A stretch of 64,000 nucleotides of DNA from Eledone cirrhosa (taxonomy: Eukaryota > Mollusca > Cephalopoda > Octopoda > Eledonidae), in the NCBI GenBank assembly GCA_964016885.1, contig OZ024744.1, positions 115,485,302 through 115,549,301 on the forward strand, read 5' to 3'. The position numbers and the translations under genes are program-made. The notes below the pieces were generated by a model. It was not told the origin of the DNA and searched no databases. It worked only from the letters and a program-made list of their open reading frames with translations. Below are positions 24,301 through 39,300 of the stretch, in pieces (position 1 is the first letter of the stretch; each line of letters begins with the position of its first letter).

Positions 24301-27300
24301 TAGTCTAGGATGTCTCTATGAAACAACACTGTCCTAGATGTGGTAGCAGTACTGTAATGTGGTCTAGGATGTCTGTATCTAACAACACTGTACCAGATGT
24401 GGTAGCAGTACGGTAATGTAGTCTAGGATGTCTGTATGTAACAACACTGTACCAGATGTGGTAGCAGTACTGTAATGTGGTCTAGGATGTCTCTATGTAA
24501 CAACACTGTCCTAGATGTGGTAGCAGTACTGTAATGTGGTCTAGGATCTCTGTATGTAACAACACTGTCCTAGATGTGGTAGCAGTACTGTAATGTGGTC
24601 TAGGATGTCTGTATGTAACAACACTGTTCCAGATGTGGTAGCAGTACTGTAATGTAGTCTAGGATGTCTGTATATAACAACACTGTACCAGATGTGGTAG
24701 CAGTACTGTAATGTAGTCTAGGATGTCTGTATGTAACAACACTGTCCCAGATGTGGTAGCAGTACTGTAATGTGGTCTAGGATGTCTGTATGTAACAACA
24801 CTGTCCTAGATGAGGTAGCAGTACTGTAATGTGGTCTAGGATGTCTCTATGTAACAACACTGTCCTAGATGTGGTAGCAGTACTGTAATGTGGTCTAGGA
24901 TGTCTGTATGTAACAACACTGTCCCAGATGTGGTAGCAGTACTGTAATGTAGTCTAGGATGTCTGTATATAACAACACTGTACCAGATGTGGTAGCAGTA
25001 CTGTAATGTAGTCTAGGATGTCTGTATGTAACAACACTGTCCCAGATGTGGTAGCAGTACTGTAATGTGGTCTAGGATGTCTGTATGTAACAACACTGTC
25101 CTAGATGAGGTAGCAGTACTGTAATGTGGTCTAGGATGTCTGTATGTAACAACACTGTCCTAGTTGTGGTAGTAGTACTGTAATGTGGTCTAGGATATCT
25201 GTATGTAACAACACTGTCCCAGATGTGTTGGCAGTACTGTAACGTAGTCTAGGATATCTGTATGTAACAACACTGTCCCAGATGTGGTAGCAGTACTGTA
25301 TTGTGGTGTAGCATGTCTGTATGTAACTACACTGTCCCAGATATGGTAGCAGTACTGTAATGTAGTCTAGGATGTCACTATGTAACAACACTGTCCCAGA
25401 TGTGGTAGCAGTACTGTAATGTGGTCTAGGATGTCTGTATGTAACAACACTGTCCTAGATGAGGTAGCAGTACTGTAATGTGGTCTAGGATGTCTCTATG
25501 TAACAACACTGTCCTAGATGTGGTAGCAGTACTGTAATGTGGTCTAGGACGTCTCTATGTAACAACACTGTCCTAGATGTGGTAGCAGTACTGTAATGTA
25601 GTCTAGGATGTCTCTTTCTAACAACACTGTCCTAGATGTGGTAGCAGTACTGTAATGTGGTCTAGGATGTCTCTTTCTAACAACACTGTCCCAGGTGTGG
25701 TAGCAATACTGTAATGTGGTCTAGGATGTCTGTATGTAACAACACTGTCCCAGATGTGTTAGCAGTACTGTAATGTAGTCTAGGATGTCTGTATATAACA
25801 ACACTGTCCCAGATCTGGTAGCAGTACTGTAATGTGGTCTAGGGTGTCTGTATGTAACGACACTGTCCCAGCTGTGGTAGCAGTACTGTAATGTGGTCTA
25901 GAATGTCTGTATATAAAACTCTCCCGGATGTCGGAGCAGTACATTAATGTGGTCTAGTATGTCTGTATGTAACAACACTGTCCCAGCTGTGGTAGCAGTA
26001 CTGTAATGTAGTCTAGTATGGCTGTATGTAACAACACTGTCCCAGATGTGGTAGCAGTACTGTAATGTAGTCTAGGATGTCTGTATGTAACAACAGTTTC
26101 CCAGATGTGGTAGCAGTACTGTAATGTGGTCTAGGATGTCTGTATGTAACGACACTGTCCCATATGTGGTAGCAGTACTGTAATATGGTCTAGGATGTCT
26201 GTCTGCAACAACACTGTCCCAGATGTTGTAGCACTACTGTAATGTAGTCTAGGATGTCTGTATGTAACAACACTGTCCTAGATGTGGTAGCAGTACTGTA
26301 ATGTGGTCTAGGATGTCTCTATGTAACAACACTGTCCTAGATGTGGTAGCAGTACTGTAATGTGGTCTGGGATGTCTCTATGTAACAACACTGTCCTAGA
26401 TGTGGTAGCAGTACTGTAATGTAGTCTAGGATGTCTCTATGTAACAACACTGTCCTAGATGTGGTAGCAGTACTGTAATGTGGACTAGGATGTCTGTATG
26501 TAACAACACTGTACCAGATGTGGTAGCAGTACGGTAATGTAGTCTAGGATGTTTGTATGTAGCAACACCGTCCTAGATTCGGGTAGCAGTACTGTAATGT
26601 AGTCTAGGATGTCTCTATGTAACAACACTGTCCTAGATGTGGTAGCAGTACTGTAATGTGGACTAGGATGTCTGTATGTAACAACACTGTACCAGATGTG
26701 GTAGCAGTAGTGTAATGTGGTCTAGGATGTCTGTATGTAACAACAATACTGTCCCAGATTGGTAGCACTACTTTAATATGGTCTAGGATGTCTGCATATA
26801 ACACTGTCCCAGGCGTGGAAGCAGTACTGTAATGAGGTCTAGGGTGTCTGTATGTAACGACACTGTCCCAGCTGTGGTAGCAGTACCTTAATGTAGTCTA
26901 GGATATCTGTATATAAAACTGTCCCGGATGTGGTAGCAGTACATTAATGTGGTCTAGGTTGTCTGTATATAACAACACTGTCCCAGGTGTGGTAGCAATA
27001 CTGTAATGTGGTCTAGGATGTCTGTATGTAACAACACTGTCCCAGATGTGGAAGCAGTACTGTAATGTAGTCTAGGATGTCTGTATATAACAACACTGTC
27101 CCAGATCTGGTAGCAGTACTGTAATGTGGTCTAGGGTGTCTGTATGTAACGACACTGTCCCAGCTGTAGTAGCAGTACTGTAATGTGGTCTAGAATGTCT
27201 GTATATAAAACTGTCCCGGATGTGGGAGCAGTACATTAATGTGGTCTAGTATGTCTGTATGTAACAACACTGTCCCAGCTGTGGTAGCAGTACTGTAATG

Positions 27301-27377
27301 TAGTCTAGTATGGCTGTATGTAACAACACTGTCCCAGATGTGGTAGCAGTACTGTAATGTGGTCTAGGATGTCTATA
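21375..27377. repeat. 6003-bp higher-order satellite block, copy 1
   Basis: Every rare variant checked recurs exactly 6003 bp to the right. Examples are GTTGGCAGTACTGTAACG, CTCTTTCTAAC, AGGACGTCTC, AGATTCGGGTAGC and CAACAATACTG. Only two single-base differences were noticed by eye (C at 23657 against T at 29660; T at 26163 against G at 32166). The block itself contains an internal repeat of about 1 kb at an offset of 3357 bp (about 21780-22780 against 25137-26137). Confidence 0.85.
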
Positions 27378-30300
27378 TGTAACAACACTGTCCCAGATGT
27401 GTTAGCAGTACTGTAATGTAGTCTAGGATATCTGTATATAACAACACTGTACCAGATGTGGTAGCAGTACTGTAATGTGGTCTAGGATGTCTGTATGTAA
27501 CAACACTGTCCTAGATGTGGTAACAGTAGTGTAATGTGGTCTAGTATGTCTGTATGTAACAACACTGTACCAGATGTGGTAGCAGTACTGTGATGTGGTC
27601 TAGGATGTCTGTGTGTAACAACACTGTCGCAGATGTGGTAGCAGTACTGTAATGTGGTCTAGGATGTCTGTATGTGACAACACTGTACCAGATGTGGTAG
27701 CAGTACTGTAATGTAGTCTAGGATGTATGTATGTAACAACACTGTCCTAGATGTGGTAGCAGTACTGTAATGTGGTCTAGGATGTCTGTATGTAACAACA
27801 CTGTCCTAGTTGTGGTAGTAGTACTGTAATGTGGTCTAGGATATCTGTATGTAACAACACTGTCCCAGATGTGTTGGCAGTACTGTAACGTAGTCTAGGA
27901 TATCTGTATGTAACAACACTGTCCCAGATGTGGTAGCAGTACTGTATTGTGGTGTAGCATGTCTGTATGTAACTACACTGTCCCAGATATGGTAGCAGTA
28001 CTGTAATGTAGTCTAGGATGTCACTATGTAACAACACTGTCCCAGATGTGGTAGCAGTACTGTAATGTGGTCTAGGATGTCTGTATGTAACAACACTGTC
28101 CTAGATGAGGTAGCAGTACTGTAATGTGGTCTAGGATGTCTCTATGTAACAACACTGTCCTAGATGTGGTAGCAGTACTGTAATGTGGTCTAGGACGTCT
28201 CTATGTAACAACACTGTCCTAGATGTGGTAGCAGTACTGTAATGTAGTCTAGGATGTCTCTTTCTAACAACACTGTCCTAGATGTGGTAGCAGTACTGTA
28301 ATGTGGTCTAGGATGTCTCTTTCTAACAACACTGTCCCAGGTGTGGTAGCAATACTGTAATGTGGTCTAGGATGTCTGTATGTAACAACACTGTCCCAGA
28401 TGTGGAAGCAGTACTGTAATGTAGTCTAGGATGTCTGTATATAACAACACTGTCCCAGATCTGGTAGCAGTACTGTAATGTGGTCTAGGGTGTCTGTATG
28501 TAACGACACTGTCCCAGCTGTGGTAGCAGTACTGTAATGTGGTCTAGAATGTCTGTATATAAAACTGTCCCGGATGTCGGAGCAGTACATTAATGTGGTC
28601 TAGTATGTCTGTATGTAACAACACTGTCCCAGCTGTGGTAGCAGTACTGTAATGTAGTCTAGTATGGCTGTATGTAACAACACTGTCCCAGATGTGGTAG
28701 CAGTACTGTAATGTAGTCTAGGATGTCTGTATGTAACAACAGTTTCCCAGATGTGGTAGCAGTACTGTAATGTGGTCTAGCATGTCTGTATGTAACAACA
28801 CTGTCCTAGGTGTGGTAGCAGTACTGTAACGTGGGCTAGGATGTCTGTATGTAACAACACTGTCCTAGGTGTGGTAGCAGTACTGTAATGTGGTCTAGGA
28901 TGTCTGTATATAACAAGACTGTCCCAGATGTGGTAGCAGTACTGTAATGTGGTCTAGGATGTCTGTATATAACAACACTGTCCCAGATGTGTTAGCAGTA
29001 CTGTAATGTAGTCTAGGATGTCTGTATGTAACAACACTGTCCTAGATCTGGTAGCAGTACTGTAATGTGGTCTAGGATGTCTGTATATAACAACACTGTC
29101 CCAGATGTGTTAGCAGTACTGTAATGTAGTCTAGGATGTCTGTATGTAACAACACTGTACCAGATCTGGTAGCAGTACTGTAATGTGGTCTAGGATGTCT
29201 GCATATAACAACACTGTACCACATGTGGTAGCAGTACTGTAATGTGGTCTAGTATGTCTGTATTTAACAACGCTGTCCCAGATGTGGTAGCAGTACTGTA
29301 ATGTAGTCTAGGATGTCTGTATATAACAACACTGTCCTGGATGTGGTAGCAGTATTTTAATGTGGTCTAGGGTGTCTGAATGTAACTACACTCTCCTAGA
29401 TGTGGTAGCAGTACTGTAATGTGGTCTAGGATGTCTGTATGTAACGACACTGTCCCAGATGTGGTAGCAGTACTGTAATATGGTCTAGGATGTCTGTCTG
29501 CAACAACACTGTCCCAGATGTTGTAGCACTACTGTAATGTAGTCTAGGATGTCTGTATGTAACACTGTACCAGATGTGGTAGCAGTACTGTAATGTAGTC
29601 TAGGATGTCTGTATGTAACAACACTGTCCCACATGTTGTAGCAGTACTGTAATGTGGTCTAGCATGTCTGTATGTAACAACACTATACCAGATGTGGTAG
29701 TAATACTGTACTGTGGTCTAGGATGTCTGTATGCAACAACACTGTCCCAGATGTGGTAGCAGTACTGTAATGTGGTCTAGGATGTCTGTATGTAACAACA
29801 CTGTCCTAGGTGTGGTAGCAGTACTGTAATGTGGTCTAGGATGTCTGTATATAACAACACTATCCCAGATGTGGTAGCAGTACTGTAATGTAGTCTAGGA
29901 TGTCTGTATGTAACAACGCTGTCCTAGGTGTGGTAGCAGTACTGTAATGTGGTCTAGGATGTCTGTATATAACAACACTGTACCAGATGTGGTAGCAGTA
30001 CTGTAATGTAGTCTAGGATGTCTGTATATAACAACACTGTACCAGATGTGGTAGCAGTACTGTAATGTAGTCTAGGATGTCTGTATGTAACAACACTGTC
30101 CCAGATGTGGTAGCAGTACTGTAATGTGGTCTAGGATGTCTGTATGTAACAACACTGTCCTAGATGTGGTAGCAGTACTGTAATGTGGTCTAGGATGTCT
30201 ATATGTAACAACACTGTCCTAGATGTGGTAGCAGTACTGTAATGTGGTCTAGGATGTCTCTATGTAACGACACTATCCTAGATGTGGTAGCAGTACTGTA

Positions 30301-33300
30301 ATGTAGTCTAGGATGTCTCTATGAAACAACACTGTCCTAGATGTGGTAGCAGTACTGTAATGTGGTCTAGGATGTCTGTATCTAACAACACTGTACCAGA
30401 TGTGGTAGCAGTACGGTAATGTAGTCTAGGATGTCTGTATGTAACAACACTGTACCAGATGTGGTAGCAGTACTGTAATGTGGTCTAGGATGTCTCTATG
30501 TAACAACACTGTCCTAGATGTGGTAGCAGTACTGTAATGTGGTCTAGGATCTCTGTATGTAACAACACTGTCCTAGATGTGGTAGCAGTACTGTAATGTG
30601 GTCTAGGATGTCTGTATGTAACAACACTGTTCCAGATGTGGTAGCAGTACTGTAATGTAGTCTAGGATGTCTGTATATAACAACACTGTACCAGATGTGG
30701 TAGCAGTACTGTAATGTAGTCTAGGATGTCTGTATGTAACAACACTGTCCCAGATGTGGTAGCAGTACTGTAATGTGGTCTAGGATGTCTGTATGTAACA
30801 ACACTGTCCTAGATGAGGTAGCAGTACTGTAATGTGGTCTAGGATGTCTCTATGTAACAACACTGTCCTAGATGTGGTAGCAGTACTGTAATGTGGTCTA
30901 GGATGTCTGTATGTAACAACACTGTCCCAGATGTGGTAGCAGTACTGTAATGTAGTCTAGGATGTCTGTATATAACAACACTGTACCAGATGTGGTAGCA
31001 GTACTGTAATGTAGTCTAGGATGTCTGTATGTAACAACACTGTCCCAGATGTGGTAGCAGTACTGTAATGTGGTCTAGGATGTCTGTATGTAACAACACT
31101 GTCCTAGATGAGGTAGCAGTACTGTAATGTGGTCTAGGATGTCTGTATGTAACAACACTGTCCTAGTTGTGGTAGTAGTACTGTAATGTGGTCTAGGATA
31201 TCTGTATGTAACAACACTGTCCCAGATGTGTTGGCAGTACTGTAACGTAGTCTAGGATATCTGTATGTAACAACACTGTCCCAGATGTGGTAGCAGTACT
31301 GTATTGTGGTGTAGCATGTCTGTATGTAACTACACTGTCCCAGATATGGTAGCAGTACTGTAATGTAGTCTAGGATGTCACTATGTAACAACACTGTCCC
31401 AGATGTGGTAGCAGTACTGTAATGTGGTCTAGGATGTCTGTATGTAACAACACTGTCCTAGATGAGGTAGCAGTACTGTAATGTGGTCTAGGATGTCTCT
31501 ATGTAACAACACTGTCCTAGATGTGGTAGCAGTACTGTAATGTGGTCTAGGACGTCTCTATGTAACAACACTGTCCTAGATGTGGTAGCAGTACTGTAAT
31601 GTAGTCTAGGATGTCTCTTTCTAACAACACTGTCCTAGATGTGGTAGCAGTACTGTAATGTGGTCTAGGATGTCTCTTTCTAACAACACTGTCCCAGGTG
31701 TGGTAGCAATACTGTAATGTGGTCTAGGATGTCTGTATGTAACAACACTGTCCCAGATGTGTTAGCAGTACTGTAATGTAGTCTAGGATGTCTGTATATA
31801 ACAACACTGTCCCAGATCTGGTAGCAGTACTGTAATGTGGTCTAGGGTGTCTGTATGTAACGACACTGTCCCAGCTGTGGTAGCAGTACTGTAATGTGGT
31901 CTAGAATGTCTGTATATAAAACTCTCCCGGATGTCGGAGCAGTACATTAATGTGGTCTAGTATGTCTGTATGTAACAACACTGTCCCAGCTGTGGTAGCA
32001 GTACTGTAATGTAGTCTAGTATGGCTGTATGTAACAACACTGTCCCAGATGTGGTAGCAGTACTGTAATGTAGTCTAGGATGTCTGTATGTAACAACAGT
32101 TTCCCAGATGTGGTAGCAGTACTGTAATGTGGTCTAGGATGTCTGTATGTAACGACACTGTCCCAGATGTGGTAGCAGTACTGTAATATGGTCTAGGATG
32201 TCTGTCTGCAACAACACTGTCCCAGATGTTGTAGCACTACTGTAATGTAGTCTAGGATGTCTGTATGTAACAACACTGTCCTAGATGTGGTAGCAGTACT
32301 GTAATGTGGTCTAGGATGTCTCTATGTAACAACACTGTCCTAGATGTGGTAGCAGTACTGTAATGTGGTCTGGGATGTCTCTATGTAACAACACTGTCCT
32401 AGATGTGGTAGCAGTACTGTAATGTAGTCTAGGATGTCTCTATGTAACAACACTGTCCTAGATGTGGTAGCAGTACTGTAATGTGGACTAGGATGTCTGT
32501 ATGTAACAACACTGTACCAGATGTGGTAGCAGTACGGTAATGTAGTCTAGGATGTTTGTATGTAGCAACACCGTCCTAGATTCGGGTAGCAGTACTGTAA
32601 TGTAGTCTAGGATGTCTCTATGTAACAACACTGTCCTAGATGTGGTAGCAGTACTGTAATGTGGACTAGGATGTCTGTATGTAACAACACTGTACCAGAT
32701 GTGGTAGCAGTAGTGTAATGTGGTCTAGGATGTCTGTATGTAACAACAATACTGTCCCAGATTGGTAGCACTACTTTAATATGGTCTAGGATGTCTGCAT
32801 ATAACACTGTCCCAGGCGTGGAAGCAGTACTGTAATGAGGTCTAGGGTGTCTGTATGTAACGACACTGTCCCAGCTGTGGTAGCAGTACCTTAATGTAGT
32901 CTAGGATATCTGTATATAAAACTGTCCCGGATGTGGTAGCAGTACATTAATGTGGTCTAGGTTGTCTGTATATAACAACACTGTCCCAGGTGTGGTAGCA
33001 ATACTGTAATGTGGTCTAGGATGTCTGTATGTAACAACACTGTCCCAGATGTGGAAGCAGTACTGTAATGTAGTCTAGGATGTCTGTATATAACAACACT
33101 GTCCCAGATCTGGTAGCAGTACTGTAATGTGGTCTAGGGTGTCTGTATGTAACGACACTGTCCCAGCTGTAGTAGCAGTACTGTAATGTGGTCTAGAATG
33201 TCTGTATATAAAACTGTCCCGGATGTGGGAGCAGTACATTAATGTGGTCTAGTATGTCTGTATGTAACAACACTGTCCCAGCTGTGGTAGCAGTACTGTA

Positions 33301-33380
33301 ATGTAGTCTAGTATGGCTGTATGTAACAACACTGTCCCAGATGTGGTAGCAGTACTGTAATGTGGTCTAGGATGTCTATA
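27378..33380. repeat. 6003-bp higher-order satellite block, copy 2
   Basis: Direct tandem copy of the preceding block, joined without spacer. Similarity is lost near 33380, where copy 2 runs into GTCTATAAGTAACAACACTG instead of the GTCTATATGTAAC seen at the start of the copy. Parts of it recur again further right at offsets of 2826 bp (32607 to 35433) and, for neighbouring sequence, 3003 bp (34081 to 37084). Confidence 0.85.
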
Positions 33381-36300
33381 AGTAACAACACTGTCCTAGG
33401 TGTGGTAGCAGTACTGTAATGTGGGCTAGGATGTCTGTATGTAACAACACTGTCCTAGGTGTGGTAGCAGTACTGTAATGTGGTCTAGGATGTCTGTATA
33501 TAACAAGACTGTCCCAGATGTGGTAGCAGTACTGTAATGTGGTCTAGGATGTCTGTATGTAACAACACTGTCCCAGATGTGGTAGCAGTACTGTAATGTG
33601 GTCTAGGATGTCTGTATGTAACAACGCTGTCCTAGGTGTGGTAGCAGTACTGTAATGTGGTCTAGGATGTCTGTATATAACAACACTGTCCCAGATGTGT
33701 TAGCAGTACTGTAATGTGGTCTAGGATGTCTGTATATAACAACACTGTACCAGATGTGGTAGCAGTACTGTAATGTAGTCTAGGATGTCTGTATATAACA
33801 ACACTGTACCAGATGTGGTAGCAGTACTGTAATGTAGTCTAGGATGTCTGTATGTAACAACACTGTCCCAGATGTGGTAGCAGTACTGTAATGTGGTCTA
33901 GGATGTCTGTATGTAACAACACTGTCCTAGATGTGGTAGCAGTACTGTAATGTGGTCTAGGATGTCTCTATGAAACAACACTGTCCTAGATGTGGTAGCA
34001 GTACTGTAATGTGGTCTAGGATGTCTCTATGTAACGACACTGTCCTAGATGTGGTAGCAGTACTGTAATGTAGTGTAGGATGTCTGTATATATCAACACT
34101 GTCCTAGATGTGGTAGCAGTACTGTAATGTGGTCTAGGATGTCTGTATCTAACAACACTGTACCAGATGTGGTAGCAGTACGGTAATGTAGTCTAGGATG
34201 TCTGTATGTAACAACACTGTACCAGATGTGGTAGCAGTACTGTAATGTGGTCTAGGATGTCTCTATGTAACAACACTGTCCTAGATGTGGTAGCAGTACT
34301 GTAATGTGGTCTAGGATGTCTGTATGTAACAACACTGTACCAGATGTGGTAGTAGTACTGTAATGTAGTCTAGGATGTCTGTATGTAACAACACTGTCCC
34401 AGAAGTGGTAGTAGTACTGTAATGTAGTCTAGGATGTCTGTATGCAACAACACTGTCCCAGATGTGGTAGCAGTACTGTAATGTAGTCTAGGATGTCTGT
34501 ATGTAACAACACTGTCCCAGATGTTGTAGCAGTACTGTAATGTGGTCTAGGATGTCTGTATGTAACAACACTGTCCCAGATGTGGTAGCAGTACTGTAAT
34601 GTAGTCTAGGATGTCTGTATGTAACAACACTGTCCCAGATGTGGTAGCAGTACTGTAATGTGGTCTAGGATGTCTGTATGTAACAACACTGTCCTAGGTG
34701 TGGTAGCAGTACTGTAATGTGGTCTAGGATGTCTGTATATAACAACACTATCCCAGATGTGGTAGCAGTACTGTAATGTGGTCTAGGATGTCTGTATATA
34801 ACAACACTGTACCAGATGTGGTAGCAGTACTGTAATGTAGTCTAGGATGTCTGTATATAACAACACTGTACCAGATGTGGTAGCAGTACTGTAATGTAGT
34901 CTAGGATGTCTGTATGTAACAACACTGTCCCAGATGTGGTAGCAGTACTGTAATGTGGTCTAGGATGTCTGTATGTAACAACACTGTCCTAGATGTGGTA
35001 GCAGTACTGTAATGTGGTCTAGGATGTCTATATGTAACAACACTGTCCTAGATGTGGTAGCAGTACTGTAATGTGGTCTAGGATGTCTGTATGTAACGAC
35101 ACTGTCCCAGATGTGGTAGCAGTACTGTAATATGGTCTAGGATGTCTGTCTGCAACAACACTGTCCTAGTTGTTGTAGCACTACTGTAATGTAGTCTAGG
35201 ATGTCTGTATGTAACAACACTGTCCTAGATGTGGTAGCAGTACTGTAATGTGGTCTAGGATGTCTCTATGTAACAACACTGTCCTAGATGTGGTAGCAGT
35301 ACTGTAATGTGGTCTGGGATGTCTCTATGTAACAACACTGTCCTAGATGTGGTAGCAGTACTGTAATGTGGTCTAGGATGTTTGTATGTAGCAACACCGT
35401 CCTAGATTCGGGTAGCAGTACTGTAATGTAGTCTAGGATGTCTCTATGTAACAACACTGTCCTAGATGTGGTAGCAGTACTGTAATGTGGACTAGGATGT
35501 CTGTATGTAACAACACTGTACCAGATGTGGTAGCAGTAGTGTAATGTGGTCTAGGATGTCTGTATGTAACAACAATACTGTCCCAGATTGGTAGCACTAC
35601 TTTAATATGGTCTAGGATGTCTGCATATAACACTGTCCCAGGCGTGGAAGCAGTACTGTAATGAGGTCTAGGGTGTCTGTATATAACGACACTGTCCCAG
35701 CTGTGGTAGCAGTACCTTAATGTAGTCTAGGATATCTGTATATAAAACTGTCCCGGATGTGGTAGCAGTACATTAATGTGGTCTAGGTTGTCTGTATATA
35801 ACAACACTGTCCCAGGTGTGGTAGCAATACTGTAATGTGTTCTAGGATGTCTGTATGTAACAACACTGTCCCAGATGTGGTAGCAGTACTGTAATGTGGT
35901 CTAGGATGTCTGTATGTAACGACACTGTCCCAGCTGTGGTAGCAGTACTGTAATGTAGTCTAGTATGGCTGTATGTAACAACACTGTCCCAGATGTGGTA
36001 GCAGTACTGTAATGTGGTCTAGGATGTCTATATGTAACAACACTGTCCTAGGTGTGGTAGCAGTACTGTAATGTGGGCTAGGATGTCTGTATGTAACAAC
36101 ACTGTCCTAGGTGTGGTAGCAGTACTGTAATGTGGTCTAGAATGTCTGTATATAAAACTGTCCCGGATGTGGGAGCAGTACATTAATGTGGTCTAGGTTG
36201 TCTGTATATAACAACACTGTCCCAGGTGTGGTAGCAATACTGTAATGTGGTCTAGGATGTCTGTATGTAACAACACTGTCCCAGCTGTGGTAGCAGTACT

Positions 36301-39300
36301 GTAATGTAGTCTAGTATGGCTGTATGTAACAACACTGTCCCAGATGTGGTAGCAGTACTGTAATGTGGTCTAGGATGTCTATATGTAACAACACTGTCCT
36401 AGGTGTGGTAGCAGTACTGTAATGTGGGCTAGGAAGTCTGTATGTAACAACACTGTCCTAGGTGTGGTAGCAGTACTGTAATGTGGTCTAGGATGTCTGT
36501 ATATAACAAGACTGTCCCAGATGTGGTAGCAGTACTGTAATGTGGTCTAGGATGTCTGTATGTAACAACGCTGTCCTAGGTGTGGTAGCAGTACTGTAAT
36601 GTGGTCTAGGATGTCTGTATATAACAACACTGTCCCAGATGTGGTAGCAGTACTGTAATGTAGTCTAGGATGTCTGTATATAACAACACTGTACCAGATG
36701 TGGTAGCAGTACTGTAATGTAGTCTAGGATGTCTGTATATAACAACACTGTACCAGATGTGGTAGCAGTACTGTAATGTAGTCTAGGATGTCTGTATATA
36801 ACAACACTGTACCAGATGTGGTAGCAGTACTGTAATGTAGTCTAGGATGTCTGTATGTAACAACACTGTCCCAGATGTGGTAGCAGTACTGTAATGTGGT
36901 CTAGGATGTCTGTATGTAACAACACTGTCTTAGATGTGGTAGCAGTACTGTAATGTGGTCTAGGATGTCTCTATGAAACAACACTGTCCTAGATGTGGTA
37001 GCAGTACTGTAATGTGGTCTAGGATGTCTCTATGTAACGACACTGTCCTAGATGTGGTAGCAGTACTGTAATGTAGTGTAGGATGTCTGTATATATCAAC
37101 ACTGTCCTAGATGTGGTAGCAGTACTGTAATGTGGTCTAGGATGTCTGTATCTAACAACACTGTACCAGATGTGGTAGCAGTACGGTAATGTAGTCTAGG
37201 ATGTCTGTATGTAACAACACTGTACCAGATGTGGTAGCAGTACTGTAATGTGGTCTAGGATGTCTCTATGTAACAACACTGTCCTAGATGTGGTAGCAGT
37301 ACTGTAATGTGGTCTAGGATGTCTGTATGTAACAACACTGTACCAGATGTGGTAGTAGTACTGTAATGTAGTCTAGGATGTCTGTATGTAACAACACTGT
37401 CCCAGAAGTGGTAGTAGTACTGTAATGTAGTCTAGGATGTCTGTATGCAACAACACTGTCCCAGATGTGGTAGCAGTACTGTAATGTAGTCTAGGATGTC
37501 TGTATGTAACAACACTGTCCCAGATGTTGTAGCAGTACTGTAATGTGGTCTAGGATGTCTGTATGTAACAACACTGTCCCAGATGTGGTAGCAGTACTGT
37601 AATGTAGTCTAGGATGTCTGTATATAACAACACTGTACCAGATGTGGTAGCAGTACTGTAATGTAGTCTAGGATGTCTGTATGTAACAACACTGTCCCAG
37701 ATGTGGTAGCAGTACTGTAATGTGGTCTAGGATGTCTGTATGTAACAACACTGTCCTAGATGAGGTAGCAGTACTGTAATGTGGTCTAGGATGTCTCTAT
37801 GTAACAACACTGTCCTAGATGTGGTAGCAGTACTGTAATGTGGTCTAGGACGTCTCTATGTAACAACACTGTCCTAGATGTGGTAGCAGTACTGTAATGT
37901 AGTCTAGGATGTCTCTTTCTAACAACACTGTCCTAGATGTGGTAGCAGTACTGTAATGTGGTCTAGGATGTCTCTTTCTAACAACACTGTCCCAGGTGTG
38001 GTAGCAATATTGTAATGTGGTCTAGGATGTCTGTATGTAACAACACTGTCCCAGATGTGGAAGCAGTACTGTAATGTAGTCTAGGATGTCTGTATATAAC
38101 AACACTGTACCAGATCTGGTAGCAGTACTGTAATGTGGTCTAGGATGTCTCTTTCTAACAACACTGTCCCAGATCTGGTAGCAGTACTGTAATGTGGTCT
38201 AGGGTGTCTGTATGTAACGACACTGTCCCAGCTGTGGTAGCAGTACTGTAATGTGGTCTAGAATGTCTGTATATAAAACTGTCCCGGATGTCGGAGCAGT
38301 ACATTAATGTGGTCTAGTATGTCTGTATGTAACAACACTGTCCCAGCTGTGGTAGCAGTACTGTAATGTAGTCTAGTATGGCTGTATGTAACAACACTGT
38401 CCCAGATGTGGTAGCAGTACTGTAATGTAGTCTAGGATGTCTGTATGTAACAACACTGTCCTAGATGTGGTAGCAGTACTGTAATGTGGTCTAGGATGTC
38501 TGTATGTAACAACACTGTCCTAGATGTGGTAGCAGTACTGTAATGTAGTCTAGGATGTCTGTATGTAACAACAGTGTCCCAGATGTGGTAGCAGTACTGT
38601 AATGTGGTCTAGGATGTCTATATGTAACAACACTGTCCTAGGTGTGTTAGCAGTACTGTAATGTGGGCTAGGATGTCTGTATGTAACAACACTGTCCTAG
38701 GTGTGGTAGCAGTACTGTAATGTGGTCTAGGATGTCTGTATATAACAAGACTGTCCCAGAGGTGGTAGCAGTACTGTAATGTGGTCTAGGATGTCTGTAT
38801 ATAACAAGACTGTCCCAGATGTGGTAGCAGTACTGTAATGTGGTCTAGGGTGTCTGTATGTAACAACACTGTCCCAGATGTGGTAGCAGTACTGTAATGT
38901 GGTCTAGGATGTCTGTATGTAACAACGCTGTCCTAGGTGTGGTAGCAGTACTGTAATGTGGTCTAGGATGTCTGTATATAACAACACTGTCCCAGATGTG
39001 TTAGCAGTACTGTAATGTAGTCTAGGATGTCTGTATGTAACTACACTGTCCTAGATGTGGTAGCAGTACTGTAATGTGGTCTAGGGTGTCTGTATGTAAC
39101 AACACTGTACCAGATGTGGTAGCAGTACTGTAATGTAGTCTAGGATGTCTGTATGTAACAACACTGTACCAGATGTGGTAGCAGTACTGTAATGTAATCT
39201 AGGATGTCTGTATGTAACAACACTGTCCCACATGTTGTAGCAGTACTGTAATGTGGTCTAGAATGTCTGTATATAAAACTGTCCCAGATGTGGTAGCAGT

